A DNA stretch of 33,856 bases. Origin: Pseudomonadota bacterium (GTDB taxonomy: Bacteria > Pseudomonadota > Gammaproteobacteria > Burkholderiales > Methylophilaceae). The notes beneath the pieces are model-generated. The model searched no databases. It was not told where the DNA came from and saw only the letters and a list, made by a program, of their open reading frames with translations. Below are positions 1 through 7,786 of the stretch, piece after piece (within the stretch, counting starts at the first letter, position 1; every line of letters starts with the position of its first letter). Location: the NCBI GenBank assembly GCA_029781535.1, contig JAKOWL010000012.1:1-33856 (forward strand), given 5' to 3'. A program made the translations under genes and the position numbers.

Positions 1-165
1 GAAATCGTCGAGGCTGGCAGCAAAAAACAAGTGCTGGATAATCCTCAGCATCCATATACCAAGGCTTTGCTAGCCTGCGTGCCGGATGCTGAAGGTAAGA
101 AGAGCCTGAAACCAATGGATTATGCCTGGCTAAACGCTCAGGCAAGCGGGAGCGCAGCAGCGTGA
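1..165 (+). CDS. Peptide-type ABC transporter ATPase, C-terminal end (5' partial)
   Basis: Only the last 54 codons are in the window. They end in TGA at 163-165 and include the HPYTKALL motif that is typical of the C-terminal region of DppD/OppD-type ATPases of peptide and nickel ABC importers. This region follows the nucleotide-binding core, which lies outside the window. The gene overlaps the next ATPase gene by four bases (GTGA), so the two are translationally coupled and very probably form the pair of ATPases of one transporter. The transported substrate cannot be told from this end alone; the permease and binding-protein genes would be expected to the left. Confidence 0.85.
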   Translation, partial: EIVEAGSKKQVLDNPQHPYTKALLACVPDAEGKKSLKPMDYAWLNAQASGSAAA

Positions 166-959
166 GTGATGCCATCCTGACTGGAAAAAACCTGACCAAG
201 ATCTATACGCAGCGCAGTGGCCGGTTCGGTTTTGGTACTCGGCAGGTCAAGGCGCTGGACGATGTGAGTGTAGATTTGAAAGAAGGCTCAACGTTGGCCG
301 TGGTCGGTGAATCTGGCAGCGGAAAGTCCACACTGGCACGTTGTCTGTTACAATTGCAGCCTTTTGATGGCGGTGAGGTGTGGTTGCAAGGCACCAATCT
401 TGCGACACTGGATAAAGATGCACTTCGCGGCATGCGCCGCCATATGCAAATGGTGTTTCAGGATCCATTCGCGTCACTTAACCCGCGCATGAAAGTAGGT
501 GAAATTGTAGGGGAAGGTCTGCTGATTCATGGAATCGGCAATGCTGCTGAGCGTGAAGACAGGACCATGCAAATGATGCAGCGTGTGGGGTTGGTGGCGG
601 ATGACGCGAAAAAGTATCCGCATCAATTCTCAGGCGGTCAGCGGCAGCGTATTGGCATTGCACGCGCATTGGTGCTGCAGCCAAAAGTGGTCGTATGTGA
701 TGAGCCTGTATCTGCGCTGGATGTGTCGATACAGGCGCAGATTTTGATGCTGTTGAAAGAGTTGCAGGCAGAAATGGGCTTGAGTTATTTGTTCATTACC
801 CATGATTTGCGTGTGGTGCGCCACATTGCCAATGAAGTTGTGGTGATGCAGCATGGTAAGGTGGTGGAATCCGGTGGTGTGGAGCAAATATATCTGGCGC
901 CACTGCAGGACTATACCAAACAATTGTTAAGTGCCATTCCGGGACGGAAGACGGCCTGA
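162..959 (+). CDS. Peptide-type ABC transporter ATPase (DppF/OppF family)
   Basis: This 265-residue cytoplasmic ATPase would power import of oligopeptides or related solutes through an inner-membrane permease. It carries Walker A GESGSGKST near residue 49, a Q-loop in MVFQDPFASLNPR, the signature FSGGQRQR, Walker B VVVCDEPVSALD and the switch histidine in FITHD. The FQDPFASLNPR wording is characteristic of the DppF/OppF subgroup. It starts with GTG at 162, which overlaps the stop of the preceding ATPase gene; starting elsewhere would break this coupling. It is followed after 26 bases by yfgM, which belongs to a different functional group. Family is secure, substrate unknown. Confidence 0.93.
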   Translation: MSDAILTGKNLTKIYTQRSGRFGFGTRQVKALDDVSVDLKEGSTLAVVGESGSGKSTLARCLLQLQPFDGGEVWLQGTNLATLDKDALRGMRRHMQMVFQDPFASLNPRMKVGEIVGEGLLIHGIGNAAEREDRTMQMMQRVGLVADDAKKYPHQFSGGQRQRIGIARALVLQPKVVVCDEPVSALDVSIQAQILMLLKELQAEMGLSYLFITHDLRVVRHIANEVVVMQHGKVVESGGVEQIYLAPLQDYTKQLLSAIPGRKTA

Positions 960-985
960 ATTGGAAAGAAGTCTAGAGGAAAAGT

Positions 986-1609
986 ATGGCATACGATTTA
1001 GAAGAGCAGGAACAGATAGATGAGTTTAAAGCCTGGTGGAAGAAGAACGGTAATTTAATCACCAACACGGTGATTGGTGCGCTGGTTGTTTATATTGCCT
1101 GGCAAGGTTACCAATACTGGGAAAACAAAAAGGCAGTAGAGGCTTCTACCTTGTACCAGAACCTAGTGACGATGGAGTCTGCCAAAGCGGCAGATGTCAA
1201 AGCGCCGGCTGCCAAACTGATGAATAATTTTGGCAGTACTCCTTACGCAGGCCGTGCAGCAGTTTATTTGGCTAAAACCGACTTTGCCAACAAGGATGCA
1301 AAATCTGCCAAATCTGATTTGCAGTGGGCGATAGACCATGCACAGGAAAGTGCTGTACAGGCGATTGCCAGTTTGCAATTAGCGGGTATTCTGCTGGAGG
1401 AAAAAGACTACGAAGGTGCGCATAAGGTGCTGGATGCCAAAATAGATGCTGGTTATATCGGTTTGCGTGACGAAATGAAAGGCAATGTATATCTGGCGCA
1501 AGGCAAACAGGATGAGGCAAAAAAAGCCTTTGAAAGTGCGCTCAACAATCTGGATATGGGTGGCGCTTTGTATCAATATACCAAGCAAAAACTGGAGTCT
1601 TTAGGCTAA
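986..1609 (+). CDS. yfgM: YfgM-family tetratricopeptide protein (SecYEG-associated chaperone)
   Basis: A 207-residue inner-membrane protein of the YfgM/TPR_21 family. In Escherichia coli YfgM associates with the SecYEG translocon and the periplasmic chaperone PpiD. An N-terminal cytoplasmic acidic stretch (MAYDLEEQEQIDEFKAWW) is followed by one membrane helix at about residues 24-45 and then a periplasmic TPR-like domain rich in Ala and Lys. The motif EQIDEFKAWWKKNG before the helix is typical of the family. The gene precedes bamB and der in the same order as in E. coli (yfgM-bamB-der). The hisS gene that usually lies just upstream is missing here, replaced by the ABC transporter genes. A purine-rich AGAGGAAAAG sits just before the ATG. 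Confidence 0.93.
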   Translation: MAYDLEEQEQIDEFKAWWKKNGNLITNTVIGALVVYIAWQGYQYWENKKAVEASTLYQNLVTMESAKAADVKAPAAKLMNNFGSTPYAGRAAVYLAKTDFANKDAKSAKSDLQWAIDHAQESAVQAIASLQLAGILLEEKDYEGAHKVLDAKIDAGYIGLRDEMKGNVYLAQGKQDEAKKAFESALNNLDMGGALYQYTKQKLESLG

Positions 1610-1627
1610 AAACAGTCGTATATTGGC

Positions 1628-3043
1628 ATGAGAAAACTCAATACAACTTTTCGCAGCGTAGTGTATGTTTGGTGGCTTGTCACCATGCTTATGCTGTCTG
1701 GATGTAGTACGCTGACCGAATTAAGGCAGGATTTTGCCGACCGCGTATTTGGCCGGGAGCCGCCCAACCCACCTGCAGAACTGCAGGAAATCAAACCTAC
1801 TTACAATACCAGAGTAGACTGGAGTGTGGAGACCGGTGCCACGGAGAGGTATGACTATACGCCTGCTTTGGAAGCAGGGGCAGTATATATGGTGAATACT
1901 GCCGGAGAGTTGACCAAGCTGGATGCTGCCAATGGCAAGCAATTGTGGCGCGTGAATGTGGGTGAGCGTATCAGCGGAGGCGTTGGTGTCGGTGGCGGCA
2001 TGGTAATGCTGGGTTCTGCCAAAGGTGATGTGCTGGCTTATGATTATGCCGGTAAAGCATTATGGAAGGCCAAGGTGTCCAGTGAAGTATTGAGCGCCCC
2101 GCGCTATTTTGACGGTGTGGTGATCGCGCGCGCAGGGAATAGCCATATTTTCGGGTTGGATGCCGCGAATGGTGAGCGCAAATGGGTGTATGAGCGTGCA
2201 ACGCCAGCATTGACACTGAGAAGCAGTGCAGGGCTGGTAGTGGATGGTGGTGCGGTTTATGCCGGATATGCCGGCGGAAAGATGGTGGCGATACGTGCAG
2301 ATAACGGCAAGCTGATCTGGGAAGCTACCGTTGCCCAACCAAAGGGTGTGACCGAAATTGAACGCATTGCTGATATCACAAGTGCACCATTCGTGGATGG
2401 GCCGCTGGTTTACGCGGTCGCTTATCAGGGAAAAATAGTAGCGGTAGATAGACGTAATGGCAAGGTGCTATGGGGGCGTGATATCTCCAGTTATACTGGC
2501 TTGAGTGCGGAAGGTGGACGTGTCTATACTGCGCATACATTGGGTGCTGTTTACGCGATGGACTACGAAACTGGCAGGACATACTGGCGTCAAGGTGCGC
2601 TCACTAATCGGCGAGTGAGTATGCCAATCCCATTGGGTGATTTGATTGCTGTAGGTGATCTGGAAGGGTATGTACATTTCCTGAACCGTGATGATGGTGC
2701 CTTTGCTGCACGCATCAAGGTGGATAGTGATGCTGTGATGTCGATGATTGCTGGCAATTCGAGCAATCAAGTCATTGTTGCAACACGCGGTGGTGGTTTG
2801 TATGCAATATCCGCAAGTTCGATTGCCTCGCAATCCAGCGAGAAACCTGAGGCAATTAAAAAGCCTGCACCTAAAACTGGAATACAAATAGTTCCGGAAC
2901 AGGATAGATCAGAACTGGAAAAAACGATCATCGAGACTGAGCAACCTTCTCAGGCGCCATCCGACTCTGGTGCCAATACCGATAGCATCATGTTCAAAAA
3001 GGAACCGGATATTAGTCCGCTGCCAGGTTTAGAGCCGCAATAA
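1628..3043 (+). CDS. bamB: Outer membrane protein assembly factor BamB
   Basis: BamB is a periplasm-facing lipoprotein of the BAM complex, which inserts beta-barrel proteins into the outer membrane. The 471-residue product begins with a lipoprotein signal (MLMLSGC lipobox, Cys near residue 25) followed by PQQ-type beta-propeller repeats. These recur as phrases such as [49 protein letters not shown] and [10 protein letters not shown]. The propeller ends near residue 395, close to the usual full length of about 390. About 75 further residues, rich in Ser, Pro, Glu and Lys, form a tail not seen in E. coli BamB. Der follows after two bases, so the genes are cotranscribed. Confidence 0.95.
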   Translation: MRKLNTTFRSVVYVWWLVTMLMLSGCSTLTELRQDFADRVFGREPPNPPAELQEIKPTYNTRVDWSVETGATERYDYTPALEAGAVYMVNTAGELTKLDAANGKQLWRVNVGERISGGVGVGGGMVMLGSAKGDVLAYDYAGKALWKAKVSSEVLSAPRYFDGVVIARAGNSHIFGLDAANGERKWVYERATPALTLRSSAGLVVDGGAVYAGYAGGKMVAIRADNGKLIWEATVAQPKGVTEIERIADITSAPFVDGPLVYAVAYQGKIVAVDRRNGKVLWGRDISSYTGLSAEGGRVYTAHTLGAVYAMDYETGRTYWRQGALTNRRVSMPIPLGDLIAVGDLEGYVHFLNRDDGAFAARIKVDSDAVMSMIAGNSSNQVIVATRGGGLYAISASSIASQSSEKPEAIKKPAPKTGIQIVPEQDRSELEKTIIETEQPSQAPSDSGANTDSIMFKKEPDISPLPGLEPQ

Positions 3044-3045
3044 TC

Positions 3046-4488
3046 ATGTTACCTACCATCGTACTGGTTGGCCGTCCTAACGTCGGCAAATCTACCTTAT
3101 TCAACCGTCTGACCAAGACAAGAGATGCCCTGGTGGCGGACCTGCCGGGTTTGACACGAGACAGGCACTACGGGCGTGGCTTGGGAGCCAGCTGCCCATA
3201 TCTGGTGATTGATACAGGCGGGTTTGAGCCTAAAGCAGAAACCGGCATCATGCAGGAAATGGCCAAACAGACTTTGTTGGCGATCGATGAAGCGGATGTG
3301 GTGATTTTCCTGGTGGATGGCCGTGCGGGTCTGAGCCCGCAAGAATACGCGATTGCGGATACGCTGAGGAAGTCTGGTCGACCGGTCTTATTGACGGTCA
3401 ACAAGACCGAAGGAATGCAAAAAGCCATTGTCAGCGCGGATTTCTATGCATTGGGGCTTGGTGATCCGTTGTCGATTTCTTCCGCACATGGCGAAGGTGT
3501 ACGTGATTTGGTGGAATTGGCGCTGGAATCCGTTCCAGACTTGGAGAAGGATGCTGATGATCTCGATGCAGAGCAAGGCAAGCACCCAAGGATTGCCATC
3601 GTTGGACGTCCGAATGTCGGTAAATCCACGCTGGTGAATGCGCTGTTGGGTGAAGATCGGGTCATTGCTTTTGATGAGCCTGGCACGACGAGGGATTCGA
3701 TAGAGATTGCACTGGACAGGAATGGTAAGCATTACACACTGATCGATACAGCCGGTGTGCGCAAGCGTGGCAAAGTGTTCGAGGCGATCGAGAAATTCTC
3801 GGTCATCAAGACCATGCAGGCAATTGAAGATGCCAACGTGGCAGTGCTGGTCGTGGATGCACAAGAAGGCATCACCGAGCAGGATGCGCATGTTGCCGCT
3901 TACATTCTGGAAGCTGGTCGTGCGCTGGTGGTAGCTGTGAACAAATGGGACAGTCTGAAAGATGATGAACGTGACTGGATCAAGCGCGAGATAGATCGCA
4001 AGCTGCAGTTTCTGGATTTTGCCAAGTTCCATTATATTTCCGCTTTGCGCAAGAAAGGCCTGAACGAACTGTTGGCCAGCGTGGATGCTGCGTACAAAGC
4101 GGCATTTTCCAAACTGTCTACACCGCAGCTGACGCGTGTGTTGAGCGAGGCTATCACTCAGCATCAGCCGCCGATTTCACGCGGCATTCGTCCCAAGCTG
4201 CGCTATGCTCATCAGGGCGGCACAAATCCTCCCATCGTGGTGATCCACGGTACACATGTAGACGCCATCAAAGACAGCTACAAGCGTTTTTTGGAAGGCG
4301 TGTTCCGCAAGGCCTTCACTTTGACGGGTACGCCGTTACGTGTGCAATTCAATCAGGGAGAGAACCCGTTTGTGAAGGAAGAAACGCGCAAACAGGGTGA
4401 AGGTCTGGTGACGATGCGTCGCCGCAAAAATGCGCAGCGCGCAGAGTTAAAAGCCAAAAAAGAGAAACTCGGCCAGAAAAGCAAGTAA
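3046..4488 (+). CDS. der: Ribosome-associated GTPase Der (EngA)
   Basis: Der is an essential tandem GTPase that acts in late assembly of the 50S ribosomal subunit. The 480-residue product shows two complete G domains: the P-loop GRPNVGKST occurs at about residue 9 and again at about residue 187, each followed by a DTxG motif (VIDTGGFE and [12 protein letters not shown]) and an NKxD/NKxE motif (VNKTEG, VNKWDS). A C-terminal KH-like domain and a Lys/Arg-rich tail ([18 protein letters not shown]) follow. The ATG lies two bases after the bamB stop. The next gene is on the opposite strand, 15 bases beyond the stop, so this is the end of the operon; no clear hairpin terminator fits in that gap. Confidence 0.98.
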   Translation: MLPTIVLVGRPNVGKSTLFNRLTKTRDALVADLPGLTRDRHYGRGLGASCPYLVIDTGGFEPKAETGIMQEMAKQTLLAIDEADVVIFLVDGRAGLSPQEYAIADTLRKSGRPVLLTVNKTEGMQKAIVSADFYALGLGDPLSISSAHGEGVRDLVELALESVPDLEKDADDLDAEQGKHPRIAIVGRPNVGKSTLVNALLGEDRVIAFDEPGTTRDSIEIALDRNGKHYTLIDTAGVRKRGKVFEAIEKFSVIKTMQAIEDANVAVLVVDAQEGITEQDAHVAAYILEAGRALVVAVNKWDSLKDDERDWIKREIDRKLQFLDFAKFHYISALRKKGLNELLASVDAAYKAAFSKLSTPQLTRVLSEAITQHQPPISRGIRPKLRYAHQGGTNPPIVVIHGTHVDAIKDSYKRFLEGVFRKAFTLTGTPLRVQFNQGENPFVKEETRKQGEGLVTMRRRKNAQRAELKAKKEKLGQKSK

Positions 4489-4503
4489 GAGTCACAGATG
4501 GCC

Positions 4504-4839
4504 TCAAGGGAATTTGGCCTTGTCCGGCATCTCCTCCTTGGGTAAGGGATATGCATCCGCGACATATGCAGGCCCCTTCATGATTATCACCACGACGCAG
4601 CCGATGACTGCCAATATTACGAATGTCCAATGAGTGATGATTAATGCGATGAACAAGAATAGCACCTTGTTACGGGCGGCTTCACTGGTGAAACTGACGT
4701 AGTGATATACGTAATATGCACTAGCCCCCAGCAGCAAGCTGCCAACCAGAAAAATTTTTGGCAGCATCTTAAACAGGCGCCATTCCAGCCCTGCGGGCGT
4801 CTTTGTATAACCAGGAAGCTTGTTGAAAAATCTCGACAT
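4504..4839 (-). CDS. Small two-helix inner-membrane protein of unknown function
   Basis: A 111-residue protein I do not recognise by name. A cytoplasmic-type basic N terminus (MSRFFNKLPGYTKT) leads to a first hydrophobic helix at about residues 25-43 (IFLVGSLLLGASAYYVY) and a second at about residues 60-88 (FLFIALIITHWTFVILAVIGC). A short polar tail contains PAYVADAYPLPKEEMPD. The tail motif with several prolines and acidic residues suggests a conserved small membrane protein rather than a random frame. It converges with der and lies downstream of bamD on the same strand, 213 bases away. No enzyme or transporter motif is visible. The ATG at 4839 is the first start in frame; the ribosome binding site is weak. 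Confidence 0.7.
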   Translation of the reverse strand: MSRFFNKLPGYTKTPAGLEWRLFKMLPKIFLVGSLLLGASAYYVYHYVSFTSEAARNKVLFLFIALIITHWTFVILAVIGCVVVIIMKGPAYVADAYPLPKEEMPDKAKFP

Positions 4840-4987
4840 CTGAAGCCCTGCTCTTTTCTATTTATCCATAATACTCTCTTGTATTGATGAATTAAAGGCA
4901 AAGAGAATATGGCAAGAAATTGCCTGATGCTCCTGTGCAAAGCGATGTGGAAAAGTTAAAGCAACGTCTTGGCAAGCAATAAGCGAA

Positions 4988-5013
4988 CCTTTCTATATTT
5001 TGTGATAGAAAGG
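4988..5013. repeat. Perfect 9-bp inverted repeat downstream of bamD
   Basis: CCTTTCTAT (4988-4996) and ATAGAAAGG (5005-5013) are perfectly complementary around an eight-base loop. It lies 40 bases beyond the bamD stop, where a terminator is expected, but neither side has a run of T, so a classical intrinsic terminator is not supported. It could still act as an RNA 3'-end hairpin. Confidence 0.4.
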
Positions 5014-5052
5014 CGAGAGTTGGTGTTTCCTGAACGTTAACTTGGTCTTGTA

Positions 5053-5865
5053 TTAATACAGGCTTTCCCAGAACTTCCACCATACACGTTCATCTTCTTT
5101 GATTTTGCCCGTGACCATTGGATTCTCAGGGTAATTGGTTTTCAGTATTCGCAAAGTGTCGTTTTTCAGGTCATCCATCCCCATATAGTCATATGCACTA
5201 ATGGAAATGACCAAGGCTTCCTCGACCGAAGTGGAGTTCGGGTAATACTCAATGACGTATTTGGCACGATTCAGGGCAGCCAGATATGCCTGGCGTTTCA
5301 TGTAATAGCGTGCCACATGCAATTCGTGCTGTGAGAGTGTATTGACCAGATATACCATGCGCTGCGTGGCATCTTTGTAGTAGCGGCTTTTCGGGTAGCG
5401 TTCAGTCAGCTCCTTGAAGGCTGCAAAGCTTAATTTCAATGTTTTTGGGTCGCGGTCGCTAATCTCTTGCGCGGTCGCTTTCTCGATGATGCCGCGTTCG
5501 TTGAAAGAGGCTAAGCCTTTGAGATAATAGGCGTAATCGACATTCGGGTGGTTAGGGTGCAGTTTGATGAAACGCTCGGTGGCAGCCACACAGGAAACAG
5601 GATCGGATTTTTTGTAATAGGCGTAGGCGATTTCCAATTGTGCCTGCGAAGCGTAATTGCCATTTGGGAAGCGGGATTCCAGGATCTGCAGATAACGCAA
5701 TGCCTTGTCGTAATCCTTGTCGATCATTTTCGCTTCTGCTTCCTGATAGATGCGCTCGGCAGACCAGCCTTTTGTATCATCTACCTCGGTTGGGTCGCCA
5801 AAAATAGCGCAGCCGGCCAAGAATGTTGAGAGAAATAACAGGATAAAAGGTAAAATACGCTTCAC
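5053..5865 (-). CDS. bamD: Outer membrane protein assembly factor BamD
   Basis: BamD is the essential lipoprotein of the BAM complex that links BamA to the other lipoproteins. With the GTG start at 5865 the product is 270 residues, close to the family's usual 240-270. It opens with a compact lipoprotein signal (KRILPFILLFLSTFLAGC, lipobox LAGC). Five TPR-like repeats follow, with recognisable phrases YQEAEAKMIDKDYDKAL, LESRFPNGNYASQAQLEIAYAYYK, IKLHPNHPNVDYAYYLKGLA and ELTERYPKSRYYKDA. An upstream ATG at 5943 is in frame but would add 26 residues before the signal peptide and leave almost no room for the divergent rluD promoter, so I prefer GTG. A TATAAT at 5906-5911 on the same strand fits its promoter. 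Confidence 0.93.
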   Translation of the reverse strand: MKRILPFILLFLSTFLAGCAIFGDPTEVDDTKGWSAERIYQEAEAKMIDKDYDKALRYLQILESRFPNGNYASQAQLEIAYAYYKKSDPVSCVAATERFIKLHPNHPNVDYAYYLKGLASFNERGIIEKATAQEISDRDPKTLKLSFAAFKELTERYPKSRYYKDATQRMVYLVNTLSQHELHVARYYMKRQAYLAALNRAKYVIEYYPNSTSVEEALVISISAYDYMGMDDLKNDTLRILKTNYPENPMVTGKIKEDERVWWKFWESLY

Positions 5866-5880
5866 TTGCCTCTTGCCTTT
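5866..5880 (-). promoter_or_regulatory. Ribosome binding site deciding the bamD start
   Basis: Read on the minus strand this is AAAGGCAAGAGGCAA immediately before GTG at 5865. AAAGG has a ten-base spacing and AAGAGG a three-base spacing to the GTG. No comparable purine tract precedes the in-frame ATG at 5943, and the GTG gives a normal lipoprotein signal peptide. Confidence 0.6.
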
Positions 5881-5905
5881 ACAGGATGCCAGATAATGAG
5901 AGAGC

Positions 5906-5911
5906 ATTATA
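5906..5911 (-). promoter_or_regulatory. Candidate -10 box for bamD
   Basis: A perfect TATAAT on the minus strand, preceded by T (TTATAATGC). Transcription would begin near 5899, giving a leader of about 34 bases before the GTG at 5865. No good -35 box is seen at 16-18 bases spacing. Confidence 0.45.
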
Positions 5912-5944
5912 ACTGATGCCGGCAGTAAGAATCTAATTAGCAAT

Positions 5945-7009
5945 ATGACAAATCAAGCATCCATACAATTCATCATTCCACAAAACTTAGGCGGACAGCG
6001 TCTGGATGTGGCTTTGCAAGCACTGATGCCTGACCATTCGCGCAGCCGATTACAGGCCTGGATCAAGGAGGGGCTGGTGACGTTGGATGATGCCAGTGCC
6101 ATCGCCAAGACCAAGGTGTGGGGCGGGGAGCGGGTGAGTGTGCAGATTCCGCAAAGTCCGCAGGAAAATGCGTTCAAACCTGAGGATATCCCGCTTGATA
6201 TCGTGTATGAAGATGAGGCTTTGCTGGTCATCAACAAGCCGGCTGGCATGGTGGTGCATCCTGCAGCGGGTAATTGGACGGGCACATTGCTTAACGCGCT
6301 GATGTTTCATCTGCCGCAATTGGCCGAGATCCCCCGCTGTGGTATCGTGCACCGGCTGGATAAAGACACCTCCGGTTTATTGGTCGTCGCCAAGACGCTG
6401 GAAGCGCAAACCAGCTTGGTGCGCCAATTACAGGCCCGCACAGTCAAGCGGGAATATCGTGCTATCGTTTGGGGTCAGCTTTGGCGCAACGGCACGGTAA
6501 ATCAGCCGATTGGCCGCAATCCGCACAACCGTCTGAAAATGGCAATTGTGCGTTCTGGCAAGCCTGCAGTGACACATTATGAGGTGTTGGAGCGTTTCGG
6601 CACCAATACCTATCTGCGCTGTAACCTGGAAACCGGCCGTACCCATCAGATCCGTGTACATATGCAATATCTCAAGGCACCGCTGGTGGGCGATCCGCTG
6701 TATGGCATCGGCAATATCATTCCGCATAAGCTGATGTCCGAAACGCTGAAAGAGGCCATTTTTGGTTTCAAACGGCAAGCGCTGCATGCGATTAAACTAG
6801 GCTTGGTTCACCCCGTAACCCAACAGCCTATGGAATGGCAGATCGAATTGCCGGATGACATGAAAGCCTTGCTGGAAGCCATGCGCCATGAGGATGCGGA
6901 AGAGGGTGAGACTTTTGATTTCTTGCCGGAAGACCAGCCATACGAGTACGATGAATCGGATGAAGATTGGGAAGATGAAGACTTTGAGGAGGATTTCGAT
7001 GAAGAATAA
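5945..7009 (+). CDS. rluD: Ribosomal large subunit pseudouridine synthase RluD
   Basis: RluD converts three uridines in helix 69 of 23S rRNA to pseudouridine. The 354-residue product has an N-terminal S4-like RNA-binding domain (GQRLDVALQALMPDHSRSRLQAWI) and the catalytic core, with the family motif GIVHRLDKDTSGLLVVAKT carrying the catalytic Asp. The motif LETGRTHQIRVHM lies further on. It is divergent from bamD, as in many proteobacteria. After the normal end of the family (EWQIELPDDMKALLEAMR) the protein runs on for about 40 residues made mostly of Asp and Glu with a few aromatic residues. The DNA for this tail also holds the ribosome binding site of pgeF, which overlaps the end of rluD by 11 bases. 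Confidence 0.95.
   Translation: MTNQASIQFIIPQNLGGQRLDVALQALMPDHSRSRLQAWIKEGLVTLDDASAIAKTKVWGGERVSVQIPQSPQENAFKPEDIPLDIVYEDEALLVINKPAGMVVHPAAGNWTGTLLNALMFHLPQLAEIPRCGIVHRLDKDTSGLLVVAKTLEAQTSLVRQLQARTVKREYRAIVWGQLWRNGTVNQPIGRNPHNRLKMAIVRSGKPAVTHYEVLERFGTNTYLRCNLETGRTHQIRVHMQYLKAPLVGDPLYGIGNIIPHKLMSETLKEAIFGFKRQALHAIKLGLVHPVTQQPMEWQIELPDDMKALLEAMRHEDAEEGETFDFLPEDQPYEYDESDEDWEDEDFEEDFDEE
6986..6992 (+). promoter_or_regulatory. Strong Shine-Dalgarno deciding the pgeF start
   Basis: GAGGAGG lies six bases before the ATG at 6999 and is inside the rluD coding region, where it encodes part of the acidic tail. It supports the 6999 start over in-frame starts further upstream within rluD. Confidence 0.75.
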
Positions 7010-7742
7010 CCTCGACTTTATCGTCCCCGACTGGCCTGCACCTGCCAACGTCAAAGCGTTGCAAACCACCCGAATCGGTGGCGTGAGCCAGCCGCCGTAC
7101 GATAGCCTGAACTTCGGTATGCACGTCAAGGACAACCCTTTGCATGTGGCACAGAATCGCCAGATGTTAAGTCAATATCTGCCCAGCGAACCGGTGTGGC
7201 TGAATCAGGTGCACGGAGTGCGTGTGGTAGATGCCGCGCAAACCAGTTGCGTGCCGGATGCAGATGCAAGCTTTTCCACCCATAAAAATGTAGTCTGTGT
7301 CACGATGACGGCGGATTGTCTGCCGGTACTGCTATGTGATGTGCATGGTACCGTCGTTTCTGCGATTCATGCCGGGTGGAGAGGTCTGTGTGACGGTGCT
7401 CTGGAAGCCAGTATTGACGCGGTTTTTGAGGCAACGAAAATTCCTCCGAAAAATTTAATGGCTTGGCTTGGGCCGGCCATTGGCCCGAATGCCTTCGAGG
7501 TGGGAGATGACGTGCGGCAGCAATTCATCACCGGAGATGCGCAGGCGGAAAGCGCTTTCAAGCCATGTGGGGATAAATGGCTGGGAGATCTATACCAGAT
7601 TGCCAGACAACGCCTGCACAACAAAGATGTGACGCAAATCTATGGCGGCGGTTTGTGTACATATACAGACAAAGAACACTTCTTCAGTTTTCGTCGCGAC
7701 GGTGATACAGGGCGCATGGCCAGTTTGATTTGGCTCGAATAA
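6999..7742 (+). CDS. pgeF: Peptidoglycan editing factor / multicopper-type purine nucleoside phosphorylase (YfiH/LACC1 family)
   Basis: A 247-residue cytoplasmic protein of the YfiH (PgeF) family. Members are reported to act on purine nucleosides, and in E. coli PgeF removes misincorporated residues from UDP-MurNAc precursors. The metal-binding His-Cys-His set is visible: the first His in WLNQVHGVRVV, the Cys in TADCLPVLLCD and the last His in AIHAGWRGL. The C-terminal phrase FFSFRRDGDTGRM is also typical. Starting at 6999 gives an N terminus (MKNNLDFIVPDWPAP) that matches the family; the open frame extends further left but only into rluD. The rluD-pgeF pair is the common proteobacterial arrangement, and the overlap suggests coupling. 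Confidence 0.93.
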   Translation: MKNNLDFIVPDWPAPANVKALQTTRIGGVSQPPYDSLNFGMHVKDNPLHVAQNRQMLSQYLPSEPVWLNQVHGVRVVDAAQTSCVPDADASFSTHKNVVCVTMTADCLPVLLCDVHGTVVSAIHAGWRGLCDGALEASIDAVFEATKIPPKNLMAWLGPAIGPNAFEVGDDVRQQFITGDAQAESAFKPCGDKWLGDLYQIARQRLHNKDVTQIYGGGLCTYTDKEHFFSFRRDGDTGRMASLIWLE

Positions 7743-7750
7743 TCCGGCTC

Positions 7751-7765
7751 GCGGTATAATAACGC
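7751..7765 (+). promoter_or_regulatory. Candidate promoter -10 region of the ZIP transporter gene
   Basis: GCGGTATAATAACGC contains a perfect TATAAT at 7755-7760. A weak -35 (TTGGCT, 7730-7735) lies 19 bases upstream inside the end of pgeF. The sequence is nearly palindromic and resembles the one before hisZ. Confidence 0.5.
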
Positions 7766-7786
7766 TTTGCGATACTTGCCCTTCAT

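Noticed and set aside
3388-4164. Open frame of 258 codons on the minus strand inside der
   Set aside because: It is antisense to the conserved GTPase and shows no domain or start signal.
5866-5943. Longer BamD from an ATG at 5943
   Set aside because: It adds 26 residues ahead of a complete lipoprotein signal peptide and leaves one base to the divergent rluD start; the GTG at 5865 fits the family.
6888-6998. Upstream extension of pgeF within rluD
   Set aside because: The extra 37 residues are Arg/Met-rich frame-shifted rluD sequence; GAGGAGG before 6999 fixes the start.
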